Part shown: piece by piece, positions 1 to 6,587 of the stretch
Numbering within the stretch: the stretch's first letter is position 1
Layout of the letters: each line of letters starts with the position of its first letter
Assembly: GCA_050258735.1 (NCBI GenBank)
Contig: JBLMZJ010000029.1
Coordinates: 1-20,625 of the forward strand
Source of the DNA: Syntrophomonas_A sp050258735
Lineage (GTDB): Bacteria; Bacillota; Syntrophomonadia; Syntrophomonadales; Syntrophomonadaceae
Direction of reading: 5' to 3'
DNA: 20,625 nt
Made by a program: the position numbers and the translations under genes
The notes under the pieces: model-generated
What the model was told of the DNA's origin: nothing
Database searches by the model: none
The model's input: only the letters and a program-made list of their open reading frames with translations

Positions 1-708
1 CAGGCACCGGGAGCAGCGGGAAGCAAGCAAGTAACCTTAACGATCACCGTGAAGAATGCGGCTGGTGGAAACCTCACCGGTTTAGCGGCCACCGACTTCA
101 CCGTAAAGATCAACGGAGCAGGAGCGGTAGATTTCACAAACGCAGCCTTCTCCAACTTTGCTGACAACGGAGACGGCACCTACACCGTGAAATACACCGG
201 AGCAGCAGACAACACGGGATACAGCTTCACCACCCTGACGGCTAAGGGCGTTACAATTGAAGCAGGTCCGACAGCAGTAACCACCCCGGCAGCCGACACC
301 ACACATCCAGTAATTACAGCAGTTGACCTTCATGATGTTTCAGGATGGGGTTTTTGTGATGAAGTCGGCGATTCAATAAGAATCACATTCTCAGAATCAA
401 TGATAGATACAGATGTTTTGCTTGATGCGATAGATCTGGAGAATTTACTCACATTTGGCGGTGGTATAACTGATGGCAACAATTTCGATAGTGTTACATT
501 AAATATTCATTTTACCTCTAACACCACCTTGGAGATTACTATATCTGATATTAACGGTAGTTGCACAACAAATGCTATTACGTCAGGAGGTGGAGAAACA
601 GTATCCTTTGGAAGCTTAACATCATGTGGTGACCTGAAAGATTTGGCAGGAAATGATGTAAATGATGTTCAAGGAGGACTTCTTGCAATAGGAACATATG
701 TACCATAA
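1..708 (+). CDS. Ig-like repeat surface protein, 3' end (5' truncated by window)
   Basis: The reading frame is open from base 1, so this is the C-terminal 235 residues of a longer protein; the GTG at 49 is an internal valine, not a start. Two domains can be seen. The first (about residues 1-95) contains NGDGTYTVKYTG, a hallmark of bacterial Ig-like/invasin-type beta sandwiches. The second begins at DTTHPVITAVDL and has ITFSESM, as in SbsA-type Ig-like domains of S-layer and cell-wall proteins. The protein ends in GTYVP with no LPXTG sortase signal, no SLH repeat and no C-terminal membrane segment, so any anchor must lie upstream. The first 300 bases look GC-rich with regular codons, while the rest looks AT-richer, which suggests domain shuffling. 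The role is probably adhesion or cell-surface structure; the exact function is unknown. Confidence 0.75.
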   Translation, partial: QAPGAAGSKQVTLTITVKNAAGGNLTGLAATDFTVKINGAGAVDFTNAAFSNFADNGDGTYTVKYTGAADNTGYSFTTLTAKGVTIEAGPTAVTTPAADTTHPVITAVDLHDVSGWGFCDEVGDSIRITFSESMIDTDVLLDAIDLENLLTFGGGITDGNNFDSVTLNIHFTSNTTLEITISDINGSCTTNAITSGGGETVSFGSLTSCGDLKDLAGNDVNDVQGGLLAIGTYVP

Positions 709-720
709 GATCCAAAACAG

Positions 721-766
721 AAAGTCCCCGTGGGCAGAGTCAAATCAGACTCACCCGCGGGGCTTT
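721..766 (+). terminator. Intrinsic terminator of the surface-protein gene
   Basis: A long hairpin starts 12 bases after the stop codon. AAAG and CCCCGTGGG on the left pair with CCCGCGGGG and CTTT on the right, and an inner GAGTC/GACTC stem closes on a six-base loop. A T-rich stretch (cgttgtttct) follows on the + strand. Confidence 0.85.
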
Positions 767-882
767 CGTTGTTTCTGAGGATTGTATCTGCTGCTGCCCC
801 ACATAATCCTGTTCCCATATCCATAAACGGCACTCAGTAGGCGAATCTGAGACCCGAAGCTTACTCCTGACCAAATGAAAAA

Positions 883-922
883 GTTCTTCTCCGTCTTCAA
901 GCAATTTGTTACGGAGAAGAAC
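883..922. repeat. Perfect 12-bp inverted repeat
   Basis: GTTCTTCTCCGT at 883-894 is mirrored by ACGGAGAAGAAC at 911-922 across a 16-base loop. It lies inside the recombinase relic. It could be a hairpin or a chance product of a Lys/Glu/Phe-rich coding stretch. There is no T tract, so it is not an obvious terminator. Confidence 0.6.
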
Positions 923-978
923 CTTCCTGAATGTAAAAAATCCATCGATCACTACGTTGAAAAAGTGTTGTATTTCAT

Positions 979-1008
979 GACCACGTTGAGCTAACCCTCA
1001 GAGTGGTC
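979..1008 (-). terminator. Hairpin 11 bases beyond the ssrA 3' end, possible terminator
   Basis: GACCAC (979-984) pairs with GTGGTC (1003-1008), and an inner TGAG/CTCA stem closes on a six-base loop. It starts soon after the mature CCA end of tmRNA in the transcription direction, where an ssrA terminator is expected. The T tract is weak and distant (a run of five T about 15 bases on). The same bases encode the last strand of the recombinase relic. Confidence 0.45.
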
Positions 1009-1019
1009 GATGATTTACA

Positions 1020-1375
1020 TGGTGGAGGCGGGGGGAATCGAACCCCCGTCCGAAAGAAAGACCAGCCGAGTATCTCCGAGCGCAGTTCGTGATTTGAGCT
1101 TCGCGATCAGGACGCCCACGAACCGGCTTCCGTCACGCTATCCCCGATTAGTTTCCCCTCGCTGCCCCTCGAGAAAGAAGGCGGCAGGGTACCCTAACTA
1201 AATGACGCCCTGCACCAGACCGTTAGGAAATCTGGCCGGACGAGCTGCCTAATTAGGCAGCCAGTGCGAAGTTATCTTCGGCAGTTAATTTTATTTTTCA
1301 CCTTTTTAACGAGCTGGCGACAACTCGGCTCGCTGCTCAACCCACCTATTCCCCCGTCGAAACCAGTACGCCCCC
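1020..1375 (-). ncRNA. ssrA: tmRNA (transfer-messenger RNA)
   Basis: On the minus strand the RNA begins GGGGGCGTACTGGTTTCGAC at 1375, a hallmark 5' end of tmRNA. It ends with GGTTCGATTCCCCCC and then TCCACCA at 1026-1020, the T-arm-like hairpin and encoded CCA. The 5' GGGGGCG pairs imperfectly with the 3' CGCCTCC to form the acceptor stem. The length of 356 nt is normal for one-piece tmRNA. Inside is a tag reading frame (1282-1253) preceded by an A-rich stretch, and then pseudoknot-like GC stems. With SmpB it rescues stalled ribosomes by trans-translation and marks the nascent protein for proteolysis. It lies 267 bases downstream of smpB on the same strand, the usual Firmicutes pairing. Confidence 0.97.
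1253..1282 (-). other. tmRNA tag reading frame, AEDNFALAA
   Basis: The codons GCC GAA GAT AAC TTC GCA CTG GCT GCC TAA give the tag A-E-D-N-F-A-L-A-A after the alanine carried by tmRNA. The ALAA ending is the usual ClpXP-type degron. The TAA stop sits in the loop of a perfect 18-base palindrome (1244-1261), which corresponds to the helix that follows the tag in other tmRNAs. Confidence 0.93.
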
Positions 1376-1409
1376 TTAATTGATAAGACGTCTGCCGTTC
1401 TCCGCATAT

Positions 1410-1439
1410 AGAATAATGGATTTACGCTGAAGTATTCAA
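1410..1439 (-). promoter_or_regulatory. Candidate ssrA promoter
   Basis: On the minus strand TTGAAT (1439-1434) and TATTCT (1415-1410) are separated by 18 bases. Transcription would start about 30 bases before the mature 5' end of tmRNA, which fits a leader removed by RNase P. Each hexamer departs from consensus. Confidence 0.4.
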
Positions 1440-1465
1440 TTGTCGAGGTTATATTTAGCCATTAT

Positions 1466-1498
1466 GCTTTGGATGATCATTGTTTAACCGTCCAAAGC
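1466..1498 (-). repeat. 8-bp stem hairpin between smpB and ssrA
   Basis: GCTTTGGA at 1466-1473 is mirrored by TCCAAAGC at 1491-1498 across a 17-base loop. No T tract follows on either strand, so it is at best a weak terminator or an RNA processing site. The rest of 1376-1528 shows only the candidate ssrA promoter. Confidence 0.35.
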
Positions 1499-1528
1499 GA
1501 TAAGCCTCACAATTATGAAAAGGAGTAA

Positions 1529-1555
1529 AGATTGCTTCGCTGCGCTCGCAATGAC
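1529..1555. repeat. Palindromic repeat family 1, copy 1
   Basis: An imperfect palindrome with AGATTGC at the left and GCAATGAC at the right around a CG-rich centre. It has the same orientation as the other copies at 1581, 1619, 6588, 7248, 8193 and 8733. Confidence 0.8.
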
Positions 1556-1580
1556 TTACTGCACCCTTGCCAATAGGTAA

Positions 1581-1607
1581 AGATTGCCGCGCTGTGCTCG
1601 CAATGAC
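1581..1607. repeat. Palindromic repeat family 1, copy 2
   Basis: Same arms as copy 1, with centre CGCGCTGTGCTC. It lies 25 bases from copy 1, making a tandem-like cluster downstream of smpB. Confidence 0.8.
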
Positions 1608-1618
1608 ATTACAGAAGG

Positions 1619-1643
1619 CGTCGTTAACGCTCCTCGCAATGAC
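1619..1643. repeat. Palindromic repeat family 1, copy 3, diverged
   Basis: Only the right arm, TCGCAATGAC, is well kept; the left part has drifted. Its last base is the final base of the smpB stop codon (TAG, 1645-1643), so the repeat abuts the gene exactly. Confidence 0.55.
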
Positions 1644-2113
1644 TATTCCCGGTTACGCTCTTTCAAGGTCCGTTCCATATCCCGCCGGGCATCGCGTTCG
1701 GCCAGGTCATCGCGTTTGTCATATAGTTTTTTACCTACTGCTACGGCCAGATCCACCTTGGCCCGTCCGTCCTTGAAGTAGATCTTCATCGGGATCAGGG
1801 TCAATCCCTTTTCCCGCTGCATACCCTGTAAGTGGTTGATCTCCCGGCGATGCAGCAAGAGCTTTTTCGGGCGCAAAGGGTCATGGTTGAAACGGTTGCC
1901 CTTGTCATAAGGGCTGATATGGAAATTCAATACCCAGACCTCGCCGTCCTTGACGGTAGCATAAGCATCCTGCAGGTTGGCCTTGCCCATACGCAGGGAC
2001 TTGACCTCAGTACCGACCAGAGCCAGACCGGCCTCAAAGCTCTCTTTTACATGATAATTATGTCTGGCTTTACGGTTGTCCACCACCGGCTTGACGCCTT
2101 TTGCCTTTGCCAT
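1643..2113 (-). CDS. smpB: SsrA-binding protein SmpB
   Basis: A 156-residue protein, the usual SmpB length. It binds the tRNA-like end of tmRNA and takes it into stalled ribosomes for trans-translation. Family marks are NRKARHNYHVKESFEAGLAL, GTEVKSLRMGKANLQDAYA, the beta-barrel core NFHISPYDKGNRFNHDP and RPKKLLLHRREI. The basic tail, with KLYDKRDDLAERDARRDMER, becomes helical in the mRNA channel. The ATG at 2113 follows a GGGGTGA site by four bases. ssrA lies downstream on the same strand. The gene has its own consensus promoter and a terminator-like leader hairpin (separate entries), so it does not depend on rnr. A chemoreceptor gene on the opposite strand separates it from rnr. Confidence 0.97.
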   Translation of the reverse strand: MAKAKGVKPVVDNRKARHNYHVKESFEAGLALVGTEVKSLRMGKANLQDAYATVKDGEVWVLNFHISPYDKGNRFNHDPLRPKKLLLHRREINHLQGMQREKGLTLIPMKIYFKDGRAKVDLAVAVGKKLYDKRDDLAERDARRDMERTLKERNRE

Positions 2114-2125
2114 ATTTTCACCCCG

Positions 2126-2165
2126 AAAAATAAACCCTCACCCCGGAGTTGCTCCAGGGTCAGGG
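2126..2165 (-). terminator. Terminator-like hairpin in the smpB leader
   Basis: Between the smpB promoter and its start codon the minus strand folds as CCCTGACCCTGGAG, loop CAA, CTCCGGGGTGAGGG. That is 12 pairs with two symmetrical single mismatches. TTTATTTTT follows directly (2134-2126). The hairpin plus T tract is the form of an intrinsic terminator or attenuator. The 3' arm carries CGGGGTGA, which is repeated 13 bases later as the smpB ribosome-binding site. Confidence 0.6.
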
Positions 2166-2191
2166 CAGTTCTCAACATCGCTTGCATAGTT

Positions 2192-2220
2192 ATTATATAT
2201 GCCCTTTGGTATAGAGTCAA
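2192..2220 (-). promoter_or_regulatory. Consensus sigma-A promoter for smpB
   Basis: On the minus strand TTGACT (2220-2215), a 17-base spacer and TATAAT (2197-2192) are near-perfect vegetative promoter hexamers. The start would be near 2185, about 70 bases before the smpB ATG. Confidence 0.8.
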
Positions 2221-2345
2221 GTAAGCCGGCCGGCGATAAAATCCGAGTTAATCCTTCCATCACCAGCAGGGATTTCTAATTTGTGCGGCGAATTATTTTA
2301 ATAATTAAATATTTCTTATGGTCTTATAAGGGGGAATAGGTATCC

Positions 2346-4082
2346 GTGTCGAAATTAATCGATAGATTTAGGAATTCCCGGAAATTTATTGGCATCAAGA
2401 CCAAGTTGATCCTCGTTATGACCGGTATCAGTCTCTTGACTACTCTTCTCTTCGGCATCGCCGTCAGCTGGTATTCCCAGCAAAGCATCATGGAATACAC
2501 CCGCAGCAATGCGAAAAACCTGGCATCATCGGTCGCCATGTTCATAGATGGCGATGAATTCACCACCATCAAATCAGAAAAAGACGCAGCCTATAACAAA
2601 CCGCTCAAGCAGCTGCGTTTGATGCAAAAAGAGACCGGGGTGAAATTTATCTATACCCTGGCTATGGCCGGTGATAACAAGACGCATTTCATCATCGACG
2701 CTACCGAGGGTGAGGACCACTCGGCCCTGAACTCCGAATACGATCTCACAGATGAAATGAAGTTGGCATTCCGGGGAAAACCCAACGCGGATTACCAGGT
2801 CTATACCGATGCCTGGGGCAGCCAGCTCAGCGGCTATGCACCCATCTTCAACTCAGCCGGTAAGGTGGTAGGGATCGCCTGTGTGGACGTCGATGCCAGT
2901 GATATAGCCGCCAAGAACCGGCAGATGTTGATACTGGTGAGTCTCTTTATACTGTTGGCCATGCTGCTGGCTTTGATCCTTTCTATCATTACCTCCAATC
3001 CTATCCAGCGGCCCATCGTTTATATCGACCGAAGCATGCAGGATCTGGCTGAGGCCGGTGCGGACCTTACCCGGAACATCAGCGTTAAATCCAATGATGA
3101 ATTGGGACAGCTGGCTGATTCTTTCAACCGCTTCCTGGAGCATCTGCGGGATATCATTTTTAGTATCACCAGTAAATCGACCACCATGGCCGACAGCAGC
3201 AATCAACTTAAAAACGAGGCTCAGCGGGTGATGCATACTTCCCGGCAGAGCTCGCAGGCAACGGGTGAAATAGCGGCCAGTATGCAGGCCTTGTCAGCTG
3301 TGGCTGATGAGATCCACGGGACTACCGGACAGATCACCTCTACCATGGATCAATCTTACAGCCAGGCCAAGAGTAATATGGATACGGCCCTTGCCGTTCA
3401 AAAACGGGCGGCCGATGTAGAAAAGGGAGCTGCCACCGCGGCTAGGCAGACCCAGGACCTTTACCAGAACATTCAGGAGCAGCTCCAGCAAGCCATGGCC
3501 GGAGCCGAAGTAGTCAAGCAGATCGCCACCCTGGCTGAGGATATTGGCTCGATCGCCAACCAGACCAACTTGTTGGCGCTCAATGCGGCTATTGAGGCCG
3601 CTCGCGCTGGCGAGCAGGGCAAGGGGTTTGCGGTGGTGGCGGAAGAAGTGCGGCTGCTGGCCGACAGCTCCAGCCAGACGGTAGGGAAGATGCAAACCCT
3701 GACCGGACAGGTCGATGGATCCATCAATGATCTGCTGGGAACGGCCAAACAGATGCTGGAATTCATAAACGGGCAGGTAATGAGTGATTATCAGTATATG
3801 CAGCGGATCGGCAGCCACTACCGTGAAGACAGCAATCTGATCGTTTCTCTGACTGAACAGATCGCTTATGACTCCAACAAGGTAAAACAAGCGATGGAAA
3901 CCATCAATACATCGATAGAATCACTGGCGGCTACTATTAATCAATCTAATCTCAATATCCAGGGCATTGCCCAGGATTCAGAAGCGACCGCCAGTGCTGC
4001 AGTAGATATAAACAAAGTGGCGGAGGAAATGACTGAGCATTCCTACGCCTTGATCGAACTGGTCCAAAAGTTCAAGATTTGA
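2346..4082 (+). CDS. Methyl-accepting chemotaxis protein with periplasmic-type Cache sensor
   Basis: A 578-residue transmembrane chemoreceptor that would relay an extracellular signal to CheA/CheW. Order of parts: membrane segment at about 21-42; extracellular sensor at about 45-192 with single-Cache features (GVKFIYTLAMAGDNKTHFII, SGYAPIFNSAGKVVGIACVD); second membrane segment at about 194-217; HAMP at about 218-272; then a long coiled-coil signalling domain. The conserved hairpin tip is IGSIANQTNLLALNAAIEAA followed by RAGEQGKGFAVVAEEVR (about 401-436). There is no C-terminal pentapeptide for CheR docking. The start is GTG at 2346, after AGG five bases upstream and GGGGG further up. The ligand is unknown. 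It is alone on the + strand between rnr and smpB, with no other chemotaxis gene in view, so it may be an insertion into the older rnr-smpB pair. Confidence 0.93.
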   Translation: MSKLIDRFRNSRKFIGIKTKLILVMTGISLLTTLLFGIAVSWYSQQSIMEYTRSNAKNLASSVAMFIDGDEFTTIKSEKDAAYNKPLKQLRLMQKETGVKFIYTLAMAGDNKTHFIIDATEGEDHSALNSEYDLTDEMKLAFRGKPNADYQVYTDAWGSQLSGYAPIFNSAGKVVGIACVDVDASDIAAKNRQMLILVSLFILLAMLLALILSIITSNPIQRPIVYIDRSMQDLAEAGADLTRNISVKSNDELGQLADSFNRFLEHLRDIIFSITSKSTTMADSSNQLKNEAQRVMHTSRQSSQATGEIAASMQALSAVADEIHGTTGQITSTMDQSYSQAKSNMDTALAVQKRAADVEKGAATAARQTQDLYQNIQEQLQQAMAGAEVVKQIATLAEDIGSIANQTNLLALNAAIEAARAGEQGKGFAVVAEEVRLLADSSSQTVGKMQTLTGQVDGSINDLLGTAKQMLEFINGQVMSDYQYMQRIGSHYREDSNLIVSLTEQIAYDSNKVKQAMETINTSIESLAATINQSNLNIQGIAQDSEATASAAVDINKVAEEMTEHSYALIELVQKFKI

Positions 4083-4141
4083 TTTCCACATATTTACAAA
4101 CAATTGCTGAGAGCATTAAACAGTACTTTAGAAAAGAGAAA

Positions 4142-4178
4142 AAAGAGGGATGTTCCTGTTGTTGGAGCATCCCTCTTT
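4142..4178. terminator. Bidirectional terminator between the chemoreceptor gene and rnr
   Basis: AAAGAGGGATG (4142-4152) pairs perfectly with CATCCCTCTTT (4168-4178). One G-U and three further pairs extend the stem inward to a seven-base loop. On the minus strand it is followed by a T-rich run (CTTTTTTCTCTTTTC), which serves rnr. On the + strand CTCTTTAGTATCT serves the chemoreceptor gene less strongly. Confidence 0.85.
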
Positions 4179-4200
4179 AGTATCTATTAATGTTAGCGAT

Positions 4201-4263
4201 GGGAGCGCCCGGCTCCGGGACGGTCCGGCGTTCCCGGACATGAATCATTCCCTGCGTGCTCCC
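4201..4263 (-). other. Structured GC-rich 3' tail of the rnr transcript
   Basis: GGGAGC (4201-4206) pairs with GCTCCC (4258-4263), whose last base lies in the rnr stop codon. Inside are two further hairpins, CCCG/CGGG and a perfect GTCCGG-CGTTC-CCGGAC. The whole would fold as a branched structure just before the terminator. It may protect or process the mRNA end. Confidence 0.4.
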
Positions 4264-6368
4264 TATATCAGCTCGAAATCTATCTTGGCATCATCGACAT
4301 TTACCCTGACCAGCTGTACTTGTACCGTATCACCAATAGCAAACTTGCGCCCGCTGTGTTTGCCCATAAGGGTGTAATTGCGGTCATTGAAGATGTAATA
4401 GTCGTCCATGATGCTGGATATATGCACCAATCCTTCAACCGTGTTTTCCAACTGCACAAAAAATCCGAACGAGGTCACGGAAGATATCCTGCCCTCGAAA
4501 TCCTCGCCAATAAACTGATGCATATATTGGGCTTTCTTGATATCGCGCAGTTCGCGTTCAGCTTCTTCTGCCCTGATCTCCTGCAGGGTGGAATGCTCGC
4601 CGTAAAAGGCCATCTTGCGTTCCAGCGAGGTCTTTTTGCGCGCATTCATGTGCCCTTCGAGCAATGCCGAGAGCACCCGGTGCACGATCAGGTCGGGATA
4701 ACGCCGGATGGGGCTGGTAAAGTGGCAGTAGTACTCGGACGCCAGCCCAAAGTGGCCCAGAGCCTGCGGAGCGTAGCGGGCATGCTTCATGGAACGCAGC
4801 ATCATGGTAGATATCATTTCCTCTTCCGGCTTGCCTTTGATAGCATGGAGGGTCTTCTGAAAGACCTTGGGGTCCACCTTGTTCTCATGGATCTTATGAC
4901 CAAAAACCCCTAACACTAGGTTCAGCTTGCTTATAGCATCTTCATCAGGTTTTTCATGGACCCGGAAGAGCAGGGGCAGGCCTTTTTTACTTAGATGTTC
5001 GGCCACTACCTCATTGGCCTTGATCATGAAATCCTCGATCAACATCTCGCCCGGTCCACGGTCCCAGCGTTTGATCTCGATCGGGATACTGTTCTCGTCC
5101 ACTATAATCTTGCTCTCGGGAAACTCGAAATCCAGGCTGCCCCGGCCCAGCCGTTCAGCCCGCAGTATATCAGCCAATTCCTTCATAAGCATAAAATCCT
5201 CTACCAGGTGGGCATAGCGCTCCTTGGTAGTGGCATCATCCTCGACCAGGATGGCATTTACGGCCGTGTAGGTCATGCGCTCATCGACCTTGATCACTGA
5301 CTGGAATACTTCATAATCCAGGACCTTGCCCTGGGGATCTATATCCATCATACAGGTCATGGCCAGGCGGTCAACCCCGGCATTGAGACTGCAAATACCG
5401 TTGGATAATTCAGGCGGCAGCATGGGCAGCACCTTATCCACTAAGTAAACACTGGTCCCCCGGCTGCAGGCCTCCTTGTCCAGCTTACTGTCGTCTTTGA
5501 CATAATAAGAGACATCGGCGATGTGGACCCCCAGCCGGTATCCACCAGCGATCCGTTCTACCGATACGGCATCATCCAGGTCCTTGGCGTCCTCGCCGTC
5601 GATAGTGACCATTCGCAACCCGCGCAGGTCACGGCGGCCGGACATCTCCTCATCTGAAACCGGAACGGACTTGTTTTTAGCTTCTTCCAGTACCCCGGGC
5701 GGAAAGGCAGCAGAAAGTCCATGCTTCTTGATAATGATCTCAAGGTCCAGCCCGGGTTCTCCTTTACGGCCCAGGACCTCCATTATCCTGCCTTCGGCCG
5801 CTTGATCCTTATCGGGGAAGGTGGTGATGGTGACCAAGACCTTGTCCCCGTTACGTGGCTTCAATTTCTTAGTGGGGCGAACATATATGGGATATATCTG
5901 CCGGGAATCATCCGGGATGACCTGCGCCATCTGCCGGACCTTCTTATAGGTACCTACCAGTTCGCGATTTGCCCGGGAAATAGCACGGACTACCTCGCCT
6001 TCCGGCCGCTGACCGTCGGCCTCCCGCTGCTGGATACGCACCATTACATGATCCCCGTGCATGGCGCCGTTAAGATTGCGTCCATAAACAAAGATCTCCG
6101 GACTGATGGCGTCATCCGGCATGAGGATCCCATAACCCCGTTGGTTAAGGCGCATGACCCCCTTGACCAAATTCATCATCTCTGGTACACCGTATTTGTT
6201 GCGGCGGGTGCGCACTATCTCGCCCTCTTTTTCCAGCCGGCCTAACAGCTTGCTGAAGCGGGGCTCATCATCCTCGTTCAGGCTGAGTTCGCCAAACAGC
6301 TCTTGATAGGACAGAGGCCGGTAGCTGGCCTGCCGCATATGTTCCAAGACTATCTCCCGATTGATCAT
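4263..6368 (-). CDS. rnr: Ribonuclease R
   Basis: A processive 3'-to-5' exoribonuclease of the RNB family. It degrades structured RNA and, in bacteria studied, mRNAs released by tmRNA. At 701 residues it is shorter than the Bacillus and E. coli enzymes; the basic C-terminal tail is missing. Domains: N-terminal winged helix (about 1-65), cold-shock OB folds (about 70-210), RNB catalytic domain with TIDGEDAKDLDDAVSV (about 255-270, acidic metal ligands D258, D263, D265 and D266), and a C-terminal S1 domain (GRISSVTSFGFFVQLENTVEGLVH, about 625-700). The ATG at 6368 follows GGAGGT by only three bases, a tight spacing, but no other start fits the winged helix better. Upstream on the same strand are the HD-hydrolase, esterase and secG genes, close to the Bacillus secG-yvaK-rnr-smpB order. 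Confidence 0.95.
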   Translation of the reverse strand: MINREIVLEHMRQASYRPLSYQELFGELSLNEDDEPRFSKLLGRLEKEGEIVRTRRNKYGVPEMMNLVKGVMRLNQRGYGILMPDDAISPEIFVYGRNLNGAMHGDHVMVRIQQREADGQRPEGEVVRAISRANRELVGTYKKVRQMAQVIPDDSRQIYPIYVRPTKKLKPRNGDKVLVTITTFPDKDQAAEGRIMEVLGRKGEPGLDLEIIIKKHGLSAAFPPGVLEEAKNKSVPVSDEEMSGRRDLRGLRMVTIDGEDAKDLDDAVSVERIAGGYRLGVHIADVSYYVKDDSKLDKEACSRGTSVYLVDKVLPMLPPELSNGICSLNAGVDRLAMTCMMDIDPQGKVLDYEVFQSVIKVDERMTYTAVNAILVEDDATTKERYAHLVEDFMLMKELADILRAERLGRGSLDFEFPESKIIVDENSIPIEIKRWDRGPGEMLIEDFMIKANEVVAEHLSKKGLPLLFRVHEKPDEDAISKLNLVLGVFGHKIHENKVDPKVFQKTLHAIKGKPEEEMISTMMLRSMKHARYAPQALGHFGLASEYYCHFTSPIRRYPDLIVHRVLSALLEGHMNARKKTSLERKMAFYGEHSTLQEIRAEEAERELRDIKKAQYMHQFIGEDFEGRISSVTSFGFFVQLENTVEGLVHISSIMDDYYIFNDRNYTLMGKHSGRKFAIGDTVQVQLVRVNVDDAKIDFELI

Positions 6369-6411
6369 AATACCTCCAAGTTCTTAATAGACGCAGATAA
6401 CGCAAATCTAT

Positions 6412-6584
6412 ATGATTTACGCAGATTCAATACTATTATTATCCCCCACAGATTTTATTGTTAATCCCATTCGCGGGCGGATATGGCCGCCCCTTGCCAT
6501 CCATGGCACCGCGGCACTACACTTACCCAATAAAAACAATCGGTGTAGTCTAGTCAAAAATCGTTCCCCATCTGCGTAAATCAT
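6412..6584. mobile_element. MITE-like element bounded by a perfect 15-bp inverted repeat
   Basis: ATGATTTACGCAGAT (6412-6426) is mirrored exactly by ATCTGCGTAAATCAT (6570-6584). The 143 bases between encode nothing but hold a family 2 palindrome (6473-6494) and a smaller ACTACAC/GTGTAGT inverted repeat (6516-6549). A partial further copy, ACGCAGATAACGCAAATCT, lies just outside at 6391. No target-site duplication is obvious. It may be a non-autonomous element or a composite of intergenic repeats in the HD gene-rnr spacer. Confidence 0.4.
6473..6494. repeat. Palindromic repeat family 2, copy 1
   Basis: GCGGGCGG, a six-base centre and CCGCCCCT form a strong hairpin. The second copy is at 12530-12555, with the same arms and orientation. 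Confidence 0.65.
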
Positions 6585-6587
6585 TAA

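Larger units (their letters stand above)
851..1020 (+). pseudogene. Degenerate 3' end of a large serine recombinase
   Basis: Translating from 851 gives PKLTPDQMKKFF, then FVTEKNLPECKKSIDHYVEKVL. This resembles the C-terminal tail of large serine recombinases (pattern P-x-LT-x-(D/E)QI-x-FF ... ID-x-(F/Y)V-x-x-V-x-(V/L)(Y/F)-x-D). Losing one base near 968-972 breaks the frame. In the shifted frame from 973 the tail continues as FHDHVELTLRVVDDLH, the expected final strand. An in-frame TGA at 848-850 and a TAA at 824-826 cut it off upstream, and no catalytic N-terminal domain is present. The shifted frame reads directly into the 3' end of ssrA and stops at 1090-1092. It is probably a relic of a mobile element that used the ssrA 3' end. 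The family call rests on motif memory, not a search. Confidence 0.6.

Noticed and set aside
740..952. 70-codon minus-strand frame between the surface gene and ssrA
   Set aside because: It overlaps the terminator and the recombinase relic, which reads better on the + strand. It has no recognisable motif.
1010..1201. 63-codon + strand frame beginning MIYMVEAGGIEPP
   Set aside because: It is the antisense of the tmRNA 3' half. The VEAGGIEPPS string is the typical false translation of tRNA-like ends.
1529..1643. Clustered repeats read as a possible CRISPR array
   Set aside because: There are only three diverged units, irregular spacing and no cas genes. The same unit occurs singly elsewhere in the window.
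2212..2239. Possible sigma-28 (flagellar) promoter for the chemoreceptor, TAGAGTCA-12-GGCGATAA
   Set aside because: The -10 part is close to GCCGATAA, but the -35 part is poor and coincides with the smpB -35 on the other strand. It is too weak without expression data.
3294..3890. 198-codon minus-strand frame antisense to the chemoreceptor gene
   Set aside because: It is a shadow of the coiled-coil signalling domain codons with no recognisable domain or ribosome-binding site.
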